From Lindgomyces ingoldianus (taxonomy: Eukaryota > Ascomycota > Dothideomycetes > Pleosporales > Lindgomycetaceae), in contig NW_022985176.1 of the NCBI RefSeq assembly GCF_010093535.1, positions 162,545-226,544 of the forward strand: DNA of 64,000 bases, read 5' to 3'. Of the stretch, positions 21,872 through 34,800 are shown piece after piece (position 1 is the first letter of the stretch; each line of letters starts with the position of its first letter). Below the pieces are notes generated by a model. The model had not been told where the DNA came from. It saw only the letters and a program-made list of their open reading frames with translations, and did no database searches. Position numbers and translations under genes: made by a program.

Positions 21872-24301
21872 ATGCATACAAGGATCCCTGAGGATTTGCT
21901 AACTTTCGTTGTAGACGACGGTCGATTCAGAGGCGCCACCCTCACACTCCCTACCACCCAGGGCTTGATTCTAGTTTCGTTTCTTACTTTGTTCGTTCAA
22001 TTCTCTGGAGCCTGTTTCTGGCGAGTGATTTGCTTCATACTCCACCAGTTTCGCTCCAGCACGGTTCCTCAAGATGGGCTATTTCATCAACAACAAATCA
22101 TCCTTCGAAACGCAATCACTGCACCTAACGCGTTCTGGAATTTTGCTGCAACAGCAATTCGCTGGAGGGGCCAAGCGAAAGCCTCTGTGTTGAACTCTCT
22201 GCCTCTACAACTGATTACGGTCGTCCACCTTGGGTTCTTCGCCGCTGCTAGTCTGCTGTCATCGCGTGTCACTAGCACGGTTAACTCTGGTGAAGCTCTC
22301 TTGCAGGCTGGCAAATGTGGGTTTTCCAACGAAGTTGCCAACGTACGAAACATTACCGAATCCGGATTGTTAGATGAGAACCAGTTGTTGATACTAAATA
22401 CCGAGGTTCTTCTTGCTCGATTGACCATCTCAAAGAGCGCGGCCTATGTTCGGACATGTTATGATGACGATATAAACTCTGGGAACTCTGCATGCAAAAT
22501 ATACGTTCAGCCACATCTAACTGGGGTCGATGCTTCGGTCACAAACACCTCCACCTGTCCATTTGGATCTAACGCATGTTCTACGCCTTTTGCCGTGCGA
22601 TATGATTCAGGCCATATTCACTCAAACCACGATCTAGGCATCAATTTTCCCGAAAGAGATTCACTCTCAATGCGGAGGGTAACCCAGTGTGCGCCCGTTA
22701 ATTCCGAGAAATATGCTACGTCGTGGAAGGATAATGTGACGGAAAATTACGTCAGGACGTCAAATACCAGTGTGAAGTACTATGAATTTGGGAAGAGTAT
22801 CCGGGGCTGCGAAGGAGTTCTAGAAAATGACACTACACCCACGACAACTTTCTGTGTCACACAGTACCAGAAGGACAACTTTCTTGACGCGTACACTCTG
22901 CTGTAAGTGAGAAATTCCTACAAATCCTCCATCTTGATGGTAGCCGACAGCTTCCATTGTGTTGGCACAGGGCAGATAACGCCTACTGCATGTTGATGTC
23001 ATGATTCTCTCTGAGGTTAGAGGATAGTGTTGTAAAGGGTTTAGCGGCTGCTACAGAAACCCCAGCGACAGGCGCAAGCCCCTCTAGGCTATTCATTGTA
23101 GAATGCATTAGTAGAACACCAAGTTTGACATTGGGCAGTCCGGAAGCGATTTCGGTACCACGTTTTGGAGCACTGGCTGACAAAATCCAGAGCAAACACT
23201 GCGTACTACAACAACAAGAGTATCACCGCGAGCGATTTCGAACCCATCCCGGACTTCCAAGTTCCCGACGCCGACGTAACCTTGATCCAGCTTTTCCGCA
23301 AAGTGAGGTACACAGATCGCGTTGAGGATCCTCTGTTCAATGCAACAAACCTGTCTTCAAGCTTCAAGCAATACTTCGTCCCATCAAATGATCTAGCGGT
23401 GCTAGGTTGCACCGAACAATACCAGTTTTGCAACATTGGCACAAAGAAATGTACCCAATTGACTGGGTTATATGAGGCCAAACATGCTATCAATAACGGT
23501 GATCTGGCCTTAACCCCACGCCAGGACGCCGTGTACAAAGTCATGTGGAAGGCGGCGTGGACTATGGCGCTACAATGGTCGACGGAAATTTACGGAAACA
23601 ACTTGCTTTTAGCCAGAGACTGGCAATTCACTACAAAGTCCTCTACCAGCTCCCCACTTCCTCCAAACCAGTGGCAACTGGAATCCTGGAATTTACACAA
23701 CCTTTCGCTTGCCGTCTTCCAGCGTCGGGTCAACGAGTTTGCTGCGCCAGAAGACTTCGAGATCAGGCCGGGCCTCAGTTCTCTCAAAATGATCAATCAG
23801 CCAACCGACAACATGCGTGAGATATGTAGCCAGCAGAAAGTCCGCAGCAGCGAACACCATGCCGTTAGTGTCCTCGGCATGGCCATTATCCTCGTAGTCG
23901 GCTCCGTCCTCATCCTCCTCGATTGGGTCATTGTGCAGCAAGTCTTCTGGTTCCGATCCTTAACAACGCACCATCGCTTCGCGAAGAAGAACGACTGGAT
24001 CAATTCCGGAACACTACAACTGCACCGCCACACACTAGAATCCCGAGGTATCGGCCCCTGGAACATCAAGGATTGGGAATTCCCGGTCTTGAGTAAACGC
24101 TTTGAGAAATTTGCGACGATAGGGACGCGTTCCGACAGTGATATACCGCTGGGTCAGATCGTAGATGAGGGTCAGGATGTGTATCACTCGGAGCCGTACA
24201 ATGGGGGGAAGTACTCAGATTTGCCGATTCATACGCTTGGTACTGAGATTGAACAGCATCATTTCCTAAGCGATGATAAAGGGAAGGCGAGTCGAACATA
24301 G
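21872..24301 (+). CDS. Fungal integral-membrane glycoprotein gene, exon join unresolved (possibly broken)
   Basis: The 5' part (21872-22902) begins with a short head, a motif RGATLTLPTTQ and a hydrophobic helix (GLILVSFLTLFVQFSGACFW), then a second helix near residues 110-130. A Cys- and N-glycosite-rich presumably extracellular region follows. A donor (GTAAGT) is at 22903 and an acceptor at 22970, but this join meets a stop about 11 codons later. The 3' part (about 23129-24301) restarts in frame with FEPIPDFQVPDADVTL, then WQLESW, a C-terminal membrane helix (about 23880-23940) and a cytosolic tail of about 110 residues. Both halves look like one protein of a common uncharacterised fungal family. 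Either an intron is missed at about 22970-23165 or a frameshift has broken the gene. I saw no RIP-type bias in it. Confidence 0.6.
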
Positions 24302-24776
24302 AAGATAGGATTGTGTCCCAGGACTGTACTGTCGTTTTAAGATTCAACGGTAGAAGTAATTTAAGCCTCTTTAAACACCTTTCTAAATGTTGAAAATTTG
24401 TTTACTAACATAGATACATAATACCTAGTTTTAGGTGTCAAAATAAAGGTGTACAATACACATGAAGACAGGCTGAACTGCTCTTATCCAACGTAGTTTA
24501 TTTAGGCCTTGAATGGTTAGGATCTAGGTAAAAGACTTTGACAAATCGCTGCCCTTTAAAACAGAGATTTATTGCTGTTTATATACACGCTACCTCTTTG
24601 TTCTATGCCTTACTAAATTCGTTCATGCCTTACTACATCCGTCTATGCCTCGCACCACCTAGCTAATTATAATATTAAGTTTCTTTTTAATTTTTCTCAG
24701 CCTCTTATAGTTATACCTACTATGCTATATAGTAGATTATAAATACTATTAATTGTCTTTCTTAAGTAATAAATAT
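24302..24776. other. Gene-island to repeat transition
   Basis: AT content rises from about 24.36 kb. The stretch 24599-24657 holds three imperfect 20-bp units built on CTATGCCTTACT. No gene was seen. A short stretch (GACAAATCGCTGC) also occurs at 41.48 kb on the far side of Gypsy-1. Confidence 0.45.
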
Positions 24777-25448
24777 TGTAAGAATTATTACAAATTGTTC
24801 CATCTCAGGTCGCTTAGAACCTATCTAAAGGCTTCCTGTATTAGCCCTAGACTATAACTTAACCCTGTCCCCTACAGTTACCTTTATTCCTCTAAGTATT
24901 TAGTTGCACCTCTTCTTTTAGCTAGCTTAGTAGTTTGCTAATATTCTTTATACAAAGCCTATAGGTGTTAATAGAATTCTTGGGTTATTAAGTCCCTACA
25001 CACTTCTATATGCCTCTAAGTAGATTCCTACGGCATTTAAACCTATTGTCTTGCCTATGCTGTTATATTATATTAAAAAACCTACTTTTACTAGTAATAG
25101 CTTTATTAATAACGTTAATATTATATTAATTATTTATTTAACTGTATTTAACTTTAAAAAGTGTTTAATTTAGTTTAAGTTAACTATAATTTTTTACATA
25201 ATATTATATTACATTATTTAGTTATTATAAATAAAATTTTAAAAACTTTTTATTAACTAACGCTTTTAAGTTTAAAACTTTTTATTTTTTATAATTAAAA
25301 TTACTTTTAAAAAGTTATAAAAAGTGCACTAAACTAAAAACTTAAAGACTACTATTAGCTTATTAAAATTAAAAATAACTACTAAGACTTAACTTTTAAC
25401 TACTTTTAAACTTTAGTATAAAATTTATAACACACTCTGTAAAGATAG
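24777..25448 (+). mobile_element. Gypsy-3b fragment: LTR plus leader/gag start
   Basis: The LTR at 24777-25067 is the reverse complement of the family LTR at 15287-15577. The adjoining 25068 to about 25430 matches, inverted, the DNA immediately left of that LTR. The fragment is cut by Gypsy-1 at 25449. Its continuation past 41396 could not be recognised. RIP-type mutations are present throughout. Confidence 0.75.
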
Positions 25449-26063
25449 TGTTACAATCCTTGCTTCAGGGAAGCACTCGAGTCTAATCGTATTCCTAGGG
25501 GTGAGTAGGACGGGTAGCGAGAGGCCAATCCGGTGGGGTGTACAGTCCCACGTACAGGCTAATGGGCTAGTGGAGGAGGGGAGAGTGACTAGATCGTGGT
25601 TTGCCCTGTATGCAGCAGTATAGAGGCCAGGTCAAACAGTCCTGTTAGACAGAATTAGAGGTATATATAGTGCAAGATATACAAATAGTATTGCAGCTTA
25701 TTATAAAGCTAAATGCTACTTAGTCTATATAAAGATAAACTAAACATTAAACACACCTTCTAAAGGTTGTTTAATGTAGAAACTATATACATATGTAAGG
25801 ACTACTAAGGCAAGTTTAGACAAGTTTAATAAGTTTAGCTATTCTTACTGTATTACTAACTTATTTAAGCTTGCTAAACTTGCTAAGGCCTTCTTAGGAC
25901 TTATGTCCTGCTTCTCTATTAGACAACGCATTCTTCTATTACCGCAGGCAACTGTGCTGCCTCTGTGTTGTCTAACTAGTCCATAAGCGAGCCCTGTCCT
26001 AATCCAGCTAGATTGTGGAGCACTGCTGGTGGAGTTACGCTAGTCTAACTGTAGACTGTAACA
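25449..26063 (-). repeat. 3' LTR of Gypsy-1
   Basis: Starts TGTTACAATCC and ends GTAACA, 615 bp, same length as 40782-41396. The outer (left) 200 bp is GC-rich and retains sites mutated in the other copy. The inner end is RIP-mutated. Confidence 0.95.
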
Positions 26064-27641
26064 CGCTGCCCCTCCTCCCTAGCGGCGTCCTTGCCGCTCT
26101 GCTTACACAACTGTGTTAGTAAGGGTTTGTTTATAAGGTAGGTGCTTACCTACTAGAAGGCATCTTTAACATCTATTTTTTTTAAACTAAATAGCTTGTT
26201 AGTCTTACTTATCTTATTATTCTTATGTTGCCCTACATTTTAATCCTCTTTACTAGACAAAGATAAGACCCTACAGCGCTTGCTAATTATTAGAGTTATC
26301 CTGTGTGTTAACCTTATTGTTAGACAAGTGCGTTAAGTGTGTAAAAAAAAACAATAAGTGCAACACCTTTATATTAGATGCTGCATAGGATTGTTTAGAA
26401 TAAAAAAGAGAAAAGCTCTTTTAGTCTATAGAAGCTTCTTAGACCTAGAACTATGTGTTACTAAATAAATAGCTAGTTTAGAACTAGAAACAACTTTACT
26501 TACAGAAAAAAATGTTGCGCTAGAGCTAAAAGACTCTAGAGGTAAAGGATAAGAAGCATTCTAGATAAGATTACATTTAAAAATTACTAGATCTGTTAGA
26601 GGCTCTGCGCGTAAAGTATTTAAAGAGGGACCTCTCCTCTTTAGACAAGATAGAAGCCCTTAAGGCTAAGGTAAAGGGTTGTTCTTCTCTATAGCCCTTA
26701 TTAGCTAGGACTTGTCTCTAAAGGCTGCTACTATCTAGTAATAACATGGCTGTTCCTTTTAATATAGGTGCCTTATTGCCTAGCTAGTTTTTTTTAGATA
26801 AGCCTAAAGGTACTCTTATACTAACAGCTGCGCGTTCTGCAAATTCTTAGCTAGTTTCTATGTGTTTTTACTAGTAAGCTACTCTTTTTATTTTACTAGA
26901 AATTTCTTTTTATTTCTTTAGTTACTAATAATGCGCTTTACTTTATACTCTGTTTCTTTATCTTTCTATCCTTATGTAGATAAAGGAATCTCTTTAGGTG
27001 CTTTCTCTAATCTAGAGACATAAAACTATAAATGTATTTTTATATGCAAAGAAAGCTTAATCTTATAGTTATCTTACTAAGTTTGTAAAACCTTATATAG
27101 TCTTATTCTTTTTTCTACTAGTTTCCTTAAGGGTCTAGATATCTTAAGGTTCTTAGTATTAAAATATATGTAGTCTTCTAGGTAGATTCCTAGTCCTAAT
27201 TATTATAACTAGTTAGCGTATTTTTTTATTATTACTTTACTAGATCTAGCTTCTATTGCTAACTTTTTATATATAGTTTATAAACTTAATAACTAGTCTA
27301 CTAATTTCTAAAAATCTATAGGTTAGTTTTTATATAGCATAAAGTAAAAGTTATATTTAAAATTAGCTTTATACAGTGTCTACTTTATTATAGCTAATTC
27401 TATGTTGTTAATAGCTAACTGCGCTATTAAAAGCTATTCTGCCTAATTATTCTAGGTGTAGAAGACGTACTTTCTAAGGTATTTTTCTACTTTAGCATTT
27501 ACTCTCTTAGTCTAACTATCTGTCTGTAGGTGGTAGGCTGTAGATAGCTTATGTGTTATACTAAGGTGTTACATAGCTGCCTTCTAAAATCTGCTAGTAA
27601 ATAGTTTATCTTTATTAGAGATAATAATTCTAAAGCATTTA

Positions 27642-28741
27642 ACGTACTTCATGGGCGAGTTGCTCACACACCTGAGTTGCTTACTTTTACTAAGACCCCA
27701 CTAAACTACTCTTCCTACACTAATGCATTCCCCACAACACTACTTAAACGCGCTAAAAGAACATTAGATACAGCTTATGCTCTAAGCTTTTAAATAAAAC
27801 ATAAAACTCTTAAAGAAATGTGCTATAGCTATGTGTAGGGTTTTATAAAAGATAATAAATAACTACAGCGCTAGACAACCTTTACAAGCTAATTCTACAG
27901 CTAAATTATAAAGGCTAGGCAATAAAAAGAAGCAGGTGATTGTTAAGACTATACTTAAGCTATATGCGCAAGGAATTTCCCCTTAGATAGAATTTATAGC
28001 TAATATAGCTAATTCTTTGCGCGCTAAGCATAATCTAGGCTATGTTTACATAAACTAGCCTAGTACATTTATAAAGTGTTATTTAGAGCTTAAAGTAAAG
28101 TTTTAAGCGCAAGTATAGTTAAGAGATATCTAGCTAATTATAAACCCTATCTTACTAAAGTTGTACGTGTTATTATCCTAGATGCTATACTTAGCTTTAA
28201 TATTCTCTACAAGGCTAAACCTGCCCTAAATTACCCTAAGACTCTTGTAGAGGGCTCTCTTATAGTTATACTTACGCTTAAACATTACTTTAAGCTCTAA
28301 ATAACACTTTATAAACGTACTAGGCTAGTTTATATAAACATAGCCTAGATTATGCTTAGCGCGCAAAGAATTAGCTATATTAGCTATAAATGCTATCTAA
28401 GGGGAAATTCCTTGCGCATATAGCTTAAGTATAGTCTTAACAATTACCTGCTCCTTTTTATTGCCTAACCTCTATAATTTAGCTGTAGAATTAGCTTATA
28501 AAGGTTGTCTAGCGCTATAGTTATTTATTATCTTTTATAAGACCCTACACATAGCTACAGCACATTTCTTTAAGAGTTTTATGTCTTATTTAAAAGCTTA
28601 GAGCGTAAGCTGTATCTAACGTTCTTTTAGCGCGTCTAAGTAGTGTTGTAGGGAATGCATTAGTGTAGGAAGAGTAGTTTAGTGGGGTCTTAGCAAAAGT
28701 AAGCAACTTAGGTGTGTGAGCAACTCGCCTATGAAGTACGT
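27642..28741. mobile_element. Fold-back Fot1/pogo-like element, family A, copy 2
   Basis: 1100 bp, TA-flanked, with ends ACGTACTTCATGGGCGAG. It has the same two inverted Fot1 5' halves and the same junction (GAAGTTTTAAGCGCAAG-type sequence in the left arm) as 1381-2480, with additional RIP-type changes. It lies inside the integrase-coding part of Gypsy-1. Confidence 0.85.
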
Positions 28742-30652
28742 TATATACTAATATTATGTTTTATTTTAATTTATAAATAAATTTTTTAGCTGTTATTATC
28801 TTTTCTAAGGGCTAAGTGTGCAGGTATTTAGTAGTTTTATTAAGTGCTACTATAATTATATTACATATTCTTTTAGTTCTTAGTTCTTTTAATAGAGGAA
28901 GTCTTATAATAAAGTCTATTATAATTATTATTTATAGCTGCTTTAGGGCTTTAATTAGCTGTAAGTATCTATAGGTCTTATGCCTTTACAAGTTATTTTT
29001 ATTATAAATATTACATTCTTTAAGTACCTTAGTGCACAGCTGTTTTATTTTTAGTATTTGTTGTAGTATAGCAGCCCTTAATTTCTTCTAGAGGGTGCCT
29101 ATTCTAGAGTGTCTAAACATTAGGGATTTATAATATTCCCTAATTAGATTTTTCTATCCCTGCTTATTTACTATAAGCATGCAGAGTTTTTTAATAAGTT
29201 AAAGCCTATTATAAATCTATCTTTTGTTAGTTTTCTTAAAAAAAGTAAATTTTTTAGTTTTTTTTTTTTCTCTGTTAAAGTAATCTAGCCTGCAGCTAAG
29301 GGCGTTAGCCTGCTAGTTTTGTGTTCTTAAGACGTGCTTAATAACATAGTTAAACTATGCAAGCTTTATTGCCTACTTTATATGCATTAGTAAGAGTTTC
29401 TTTACTGTTAAAAACATAACTAAGTTTACATAGTTAGTTATAATGTTAAAGGGTTTTGCTATACTGTGTAACTCTATAGCCTATACTCTTACAGCATTTA
29501 ATATTACTTTTAGTTTTTTATTAGGTATGCTATAGCCTGCTTTAGGTCCTAAGAACTTAGCAGAGTAGTACGCTACTAGGTGCCACTTCCTGTCTTCCTG
29601 TTTCTAATATAGCGTTGCTCTGCTAGCCCCTAGGGAGGCGTCTGTGTAGATCTTAGTATCTAGTTGTAGGTTGTACATTCTTAGTACTAGTTTAGCTGTT
29701 ATAGCTTACTTTAGTGTTATAAATGCCTTATTTATTTATAGTGTTTAGATAAATTTTGCTGTAGCCTATTTTTTAGTAGTAGTGTTTATTAAGAGTATAG
29801 TAATTTTTAAATAGTTCTTAATTATTTATTTAATATATTTTAATAGTTTAAGAAATCCTTTAACTTCTTTAACTATTATAGCTTCTAGCTACTTAAGTAC
29901 TCTTTATACTTTAGCTAGGTTAATCTTTATTTTTTTACTATTAATTATAAATTCTAAATATTCTGTTTTAGTAATATAAAATTTGCATTTAAAGAGCTGT
30001 AGATAAAGTCTATACTCTCTTAGCTTTTCTAGAACTTTTTATACCTTCTGTACATAGTCCTCTAGGGTATCCTTTAAGTAGATAAGAACGTTGTCTAGGT
30101 ATACTAGGGCAAAGACGTTAAGGTATAAATTTAGGGCTGTGTTCATAATTTGTTAGAATGTTGCTAGTGCATTTATTAGGCTAAACAGCATTACTAGTAG
30201 TTTATAGAGTTCTTATAAAGTCCTAAATGCTATAAGCTATTTATCTTTTTTTTTATTTTTATCTTATTAAAACTATCTTGTATATTAAACTTTATAAAGT
30301 ATTAAGTTTCTTTTAGTTAATTTATAATATCTTATATAATTAGTAAGGGAAATTAGTTTTAGATTATGTTATTATTTAAAGTTTTATAGTCCTAGTAGAC
30401 TTAGGTTTTCTCTTCTTTCTTTTTTGTAAAAACTACTGTAAAGGCAACTAGGCTGCAGCTTTCTTAGATATAGCCTTAGGCTAGTATTTAGTTAACATAC
30501 TTTTATAAGGCTTCCTTTTATATCCTTGTTAGAGAGTAGAGCTTATAGGTTTTTAGATTATAGTTTTTTATTAGATTAATAGTGTAATTTTATAGCTAGT
30601 GTAGTAGTAGTTCTTCTAGGTCCTCTAGTGTCTTAAACATGTCCTTGTAATC

Positions 30653-30942
30653 TGTAACGGCGCAGGCAAGACAATGGGTCCGAATGCGGTATGAATCCAC
30701 TCAGAGGCATATGGGAGTGCGTGGGGACTCAGAGACCTGGGAATACCAATGACACCTATAGGCCTTGTACGTAGGATATCAGAAAACTACCGAGCTAGCT
30801 ACGGGGGCGAGGTGCGACTAAATACATGCGGGAATAGGGGTAACTGCGGGGGACTGGGTCGAGTCATGGTCGGGGCCGATACGGGGACCCTTCGGATAGG
30901 ATCCGAGCGACCCGAGATGGAACGATTCGTAGAATCGTTACA
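30653..30942 (-). repeat. Solo LTR of Gypsy-3 family, essentially unmutated
   Basis: 290 bp from TGTAACGG to CGTTACA with a perfect 5-bp duplication TAATC on both sides (30648-30652, 30943-30947). It is GC-rich and full of CGA, CGG, TGG and TCA sites that are erased in its relatives at 15287 and 24777. It sits between the RT and protease regions of RIP-destroyed Gypsy-1. Confidence 0.95.
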
Positions 30943-31549
30943 TAATCTATGTATTTAGAAAGAATACTGCCTTTGTTTTAGATTTAGAAGATGCCTACTT
31001 ATTCTACTTTTTTATTATTTCTAATTTTTTTATAAGAGACTTTTTTAAGTTCTTTCTTTATTATTCTAATAGCTTAGGCTTTTAGTTCTTAATAGGAAAA
31101 TCTTTTAAGTTTTCCTTTCTTGGAGTGGTAACTGCTACCCTGCTTTGCTTATTTATAGATTAAGCATTAATTATTATAGCATGCTAACTAGGTTATACGC
31201 GCGTGATCTTTTAAGCTTTTTATTGTTATTATTCTCTAATTAATTACAGAATTATGTGCTTTAAGCTAGTTATAGCCTAAAATTATATTATACTTATTTT
31301 CTAATAAAAGTATATTTATAGACCTTTAGTTTTTTATGTTTAGAGTTTTTAGGTCTTGTTTATATGTTTCTAGGTTAATCTATCCTTTACTATACTCTAT
31401 TAAGGATGTATTAGTAAGAGTTACCTTAAATAAAGTTTTCTTAATGCAGAAGAGGATTTCTTATTTATCTACTTATTCTTTATCTAAGGCAGTAAAGGTG
31501 CATTTACTGTTTACAAGAGCTAGTCCTAACTGTTCTTTATATGTAAAGG

Positions 31550-31867
31550 TGTCACGATTGTGCACGAGTAAGGTTATAGAGCTTCACAGAGGTCTAGTTC
31601 AATTACTACGTGAGGTATTATAGTAGGTACAAGACGTTGTGTGAGGAACAGGAAGGTTTAAAAGGAAATTAGCAATTAAATACTTAGCTTAAAAGTCTAA
31701 GCGCTTTAAGTATAAATTAAGCCTATTCTAAGTTTAGTTAGTGTTAAGGCAGTTTATGCTTAAGTTTATGTCTATGTTATGTTGTATTTATGTTAGACAT
31801 GCACTAATAATACTCTAGTACGCGTCTAATACAGTTATGTCTAGGATCTAGAGAGGATACTGTAACA
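31550..31867 (-). repeat. 3' LTR of Gypsy-2
   Basis: 318 bp. The outer (left) edge keeps CACGATTGTGCACGAG, where the other LTR has TATAATTATGCACAAG. The inner edge is the more mutated of the pair (TACTGTAACA versus TACCGTGACA). Confidence 0.95.
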
Positions 31868-34800
31868 GTACCCCCCCCTTTATTAGAAAGGGAATTCTTT
31901 ACATTAGTAGTTCTAGCATTAGGTTGTTTTTATTAGAGTACAGGTTTAGTTTAGATAGGTATTAGGTGTAGAATTAGGTTACTGTAGAGTTTTCTTATAA
32001 GGCTTCTGCAGGTTCCTATAACAGTTTGTTATATCTAGTTTATTTTATAAAGTATTTATAAATACATTTCTTTTTATTAAACTAGATCTATTTAATGTCT
32101 TCTATAACATATTTTAGTTTATTATTTATAATAACAAGTTTAGGTAGCAGGTTTAGCTGTCTAGGTAAATAGTTAGATTTAGAGGCTGCTTAGCGCAGCA
32201 ATAATACATAGAACACAGGGTGTATCTTTATGCTGTTAGGTAGGATTAATTAGTAAGTGTGCAATAAGACTATATAAGCTACTGTAAAAGAGCTAAGGTT
32301 CTTTTAATTAAGTTTCTTTAATTATTAGTTTATTTAAATATTTCTAGTGTCTAGCTAGACCTTCTTGCTAGCTGCATACGCAGGGGCAGGAGTTTAAGAT
32401 TAGTTTACGTACTCTTATTAAAAAGCTTAAGCCTATGTAAGCTCTTTATAAATGTATTTAAATATATTTTAGATTTTATTAATAAGTCTATTTACATCTA
32501 TTACTTATACTAATTAATAAGTTAGTTAGAGGGTATTTATAAGTAGTTTAAATCTTATTTAGGGGTAGTATCTATAGTTTACTAAGAACAAAGATACTTA
32601 TATTAATTTAGATATTATGTTATTAGCTTTAAACTATGCTATAGCTAACTATTTTACCTAGTTATCTTACTAGTAGTTTATGTATGCTTATAGGACTTAT
32701 TTTATTATAGTATTTACGTTCTTAGTCTAGCTGTTAGTCTCTAGGTAAAAAGCTGTAGATAGATAGAGGACAATTTAGAGCTATTTATAGAGTTTGTCCT
32801 AGAAGGCTAAGACAAACTGCGTACCTCTGTCTAATATAATTATGTTAGGCAGGCTATAGTAAACTTATACATATTAGTAGAATAACTAGGCTATATTAGA
32901 GGCAGTTATAAAGGAATATAGTATTAAGTATTAATACTTAGTTAAGTAATTAACAACTACTATAATATTTATGTACTCTTTAGATAGAAGTAGGTTTATA
33001 ATAAAATTAATTAATATGTTTTTTTAAGCTTGTTTAGAGATTAGGAGCAGTTTAAGTAGGCTATTATACCTTTTTTAAGAGGCTTTTACTTTACAGCAAG
33101 TATAGCAACATAATACATATTAGCATACAGTATAGAACATGCGGGGCTAGTAGTACTCTCTCTATAGTAGGTTAAGAGTCTTTTCTCTGCCTAGGTGTCT
33201 TTTAACAGGTAAGTTATGTACAATTTAGAGTAGTTTAATTCTTAGTTTGTTAAAATTAAGGATTATAAGTTAGTTATAGTAATATAGCTTACTATTTTAG
33301 TTTTTATAGTTAGCTAGTGTTACCTTTTTTAACTAACTAGCGCTGTTTTAGAGCAGGTCTAAAGTTTTTTAAATAAATTTATTATTTAGATACTTATTAG
33401 TAATAATTTAATTAATTATTTAATTTATTTTATTTAGGTTAAGGTTTAAAAATAGCTTAGGTTAGAGTAGAGTTTAGTGTTAAGCCTTTTACACTTCTTT
33501 CTAAGTAAGGATGTCTTAAGATTGCCTTATAAAGGCATCTAGTTTCTCTCTATTTTAACTAAAATAATAAGTAATTTTAAAATTAAAACAGAATAGGTAT
33601 TTAGACTAACAGGCTTATTAGTAGCTAAGTTATTTTATAGTTGTAAAGTACTGTAAGTTCTTGTAGTTAGATAGGACCTGTATTAGATGCGCTGCACCTT
33701 CTAGTTTAGGTTGCTATTGTTTAAAGCAGCGTACTATAGCAAGTAATTCTTTGTTATAGATCTTATAATTACCTTCTGCAGGACTTATTCTTTTTAAGAA
33801 GTATATAATAGGCCTAATAGTCCTGTCTAGCTTAGTCTAGAAAAGAACTTCTGCTACTACATAGTCTAAGGCATTAGCTTTTATAAGTATTAGTAGTTTA
33901 AAGTTAAAGTAGTAGAGTATTAGGGCTTTAGTAAAGGCTTTTTTTAGCTAGTTAAAGGACTATTAGTAATTTAAGTTAAAGTTAAATTAGACCTTTTTTT
34001 TAGTAAGTGTAATTATAGGGCTTACTAGCTGTAAGAAGTTATTAATAAATTATTAGTAAAAGTTAGTAAATTTTATAAAGGCTTAAACATCTTTTACATT
34101 TTTTAAGTATTACTAATCTAGCATAGTCTAAACCTTAATAGGGTCTATTTAGATGCTATTTATAAAGATTACATATCCTAAATATGTAACCTTTAATTAG
34201 TAGAACTTGCATTTGTCTATGTTAAGTTACAGACCTGCTTTTTCTATAGCCTTTAGCACTAGGCGTATATGCTGTTTATGCTCTAAAAGGCTATTACTGT
34301 AGATTAGAATATTATTAATATACGCAGTGCAGAACACGTCTAGGTAGGGTTAGAGCAAGTTGTTTACAAAATGTTAAAAAGTACTAAGCACATTAGCTAA
34401 GCTAAAGGGCATTACTAGGTACTTAAATAGTCTGTATTAGGTTTAAAACACTATTAGCTACTTATTACCCTTTACTATTCTTAGCTTATTAAAGGTAGTA
34501 ATAATATCTAACTTTATAAAATACTTTACTTTACTTAGTTAGCTTAGGGTTTCTTATAAAAAGGGAATTAAGTATTAGTTTTTAATAGTAATAGTATTTA
34601 GTCCTTAGTAGTTAACATAGAATTAAAGCCTACCCTTAAGTTTCTTTATAAATAGTATAAGTAACACTACTAGTAAAAAGCTAGCTTAAATAAACCCTTT
34701 TTTTAGGTTCTTGTTAAGGTATTTTTAAAGCACTTTTAATTTATTTAGTAATATCTTATATAGTAGCCTATAACTAAGTTATTTACTAGGCTTAAAAGTT

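Larger units (their letters stand above)
26110..31545 (-). pseudogene. Gypsy-1 pol remnant (protease, RT, RNase H, integrase)
   Basis: On the minus strand, protease-region text ending in a YNxxLGYNWL-like stretch lies near 31180-31420. Reverse transcriptase with NVFALVYLDNVLIY (canonical YLDD) is near 30080-30125. An integrase signature STAYHLQTDS, followed by a VNAKVEKYL stretch, is near 27460-27535. The order protease, RT, RNase H, integrase is that of Ty3/Gypsy. A fold-back transposon and a solo LTR interrupt it. Frequent TAA/TAG codons at former CAA, CAG and TGG sites fit RIP. Confidence 0.85.

Noticed and set aside
20000..24400. tRNA, 5S rRNA or other structured RNA genes in the gene islands (all islands scanned)
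   Set aside because: No cloverleaf box A/box B pair or conserved rRNA text was recognised by eye. A dedicated search could still find some.
15287..25067. The two Gypsy-3 LTRs as the pair of one retrotransposon spanning the gene island
   Set aside because: They are in opposite orientation and their interiors lie on the outer sides, so they belong to two different insertions.
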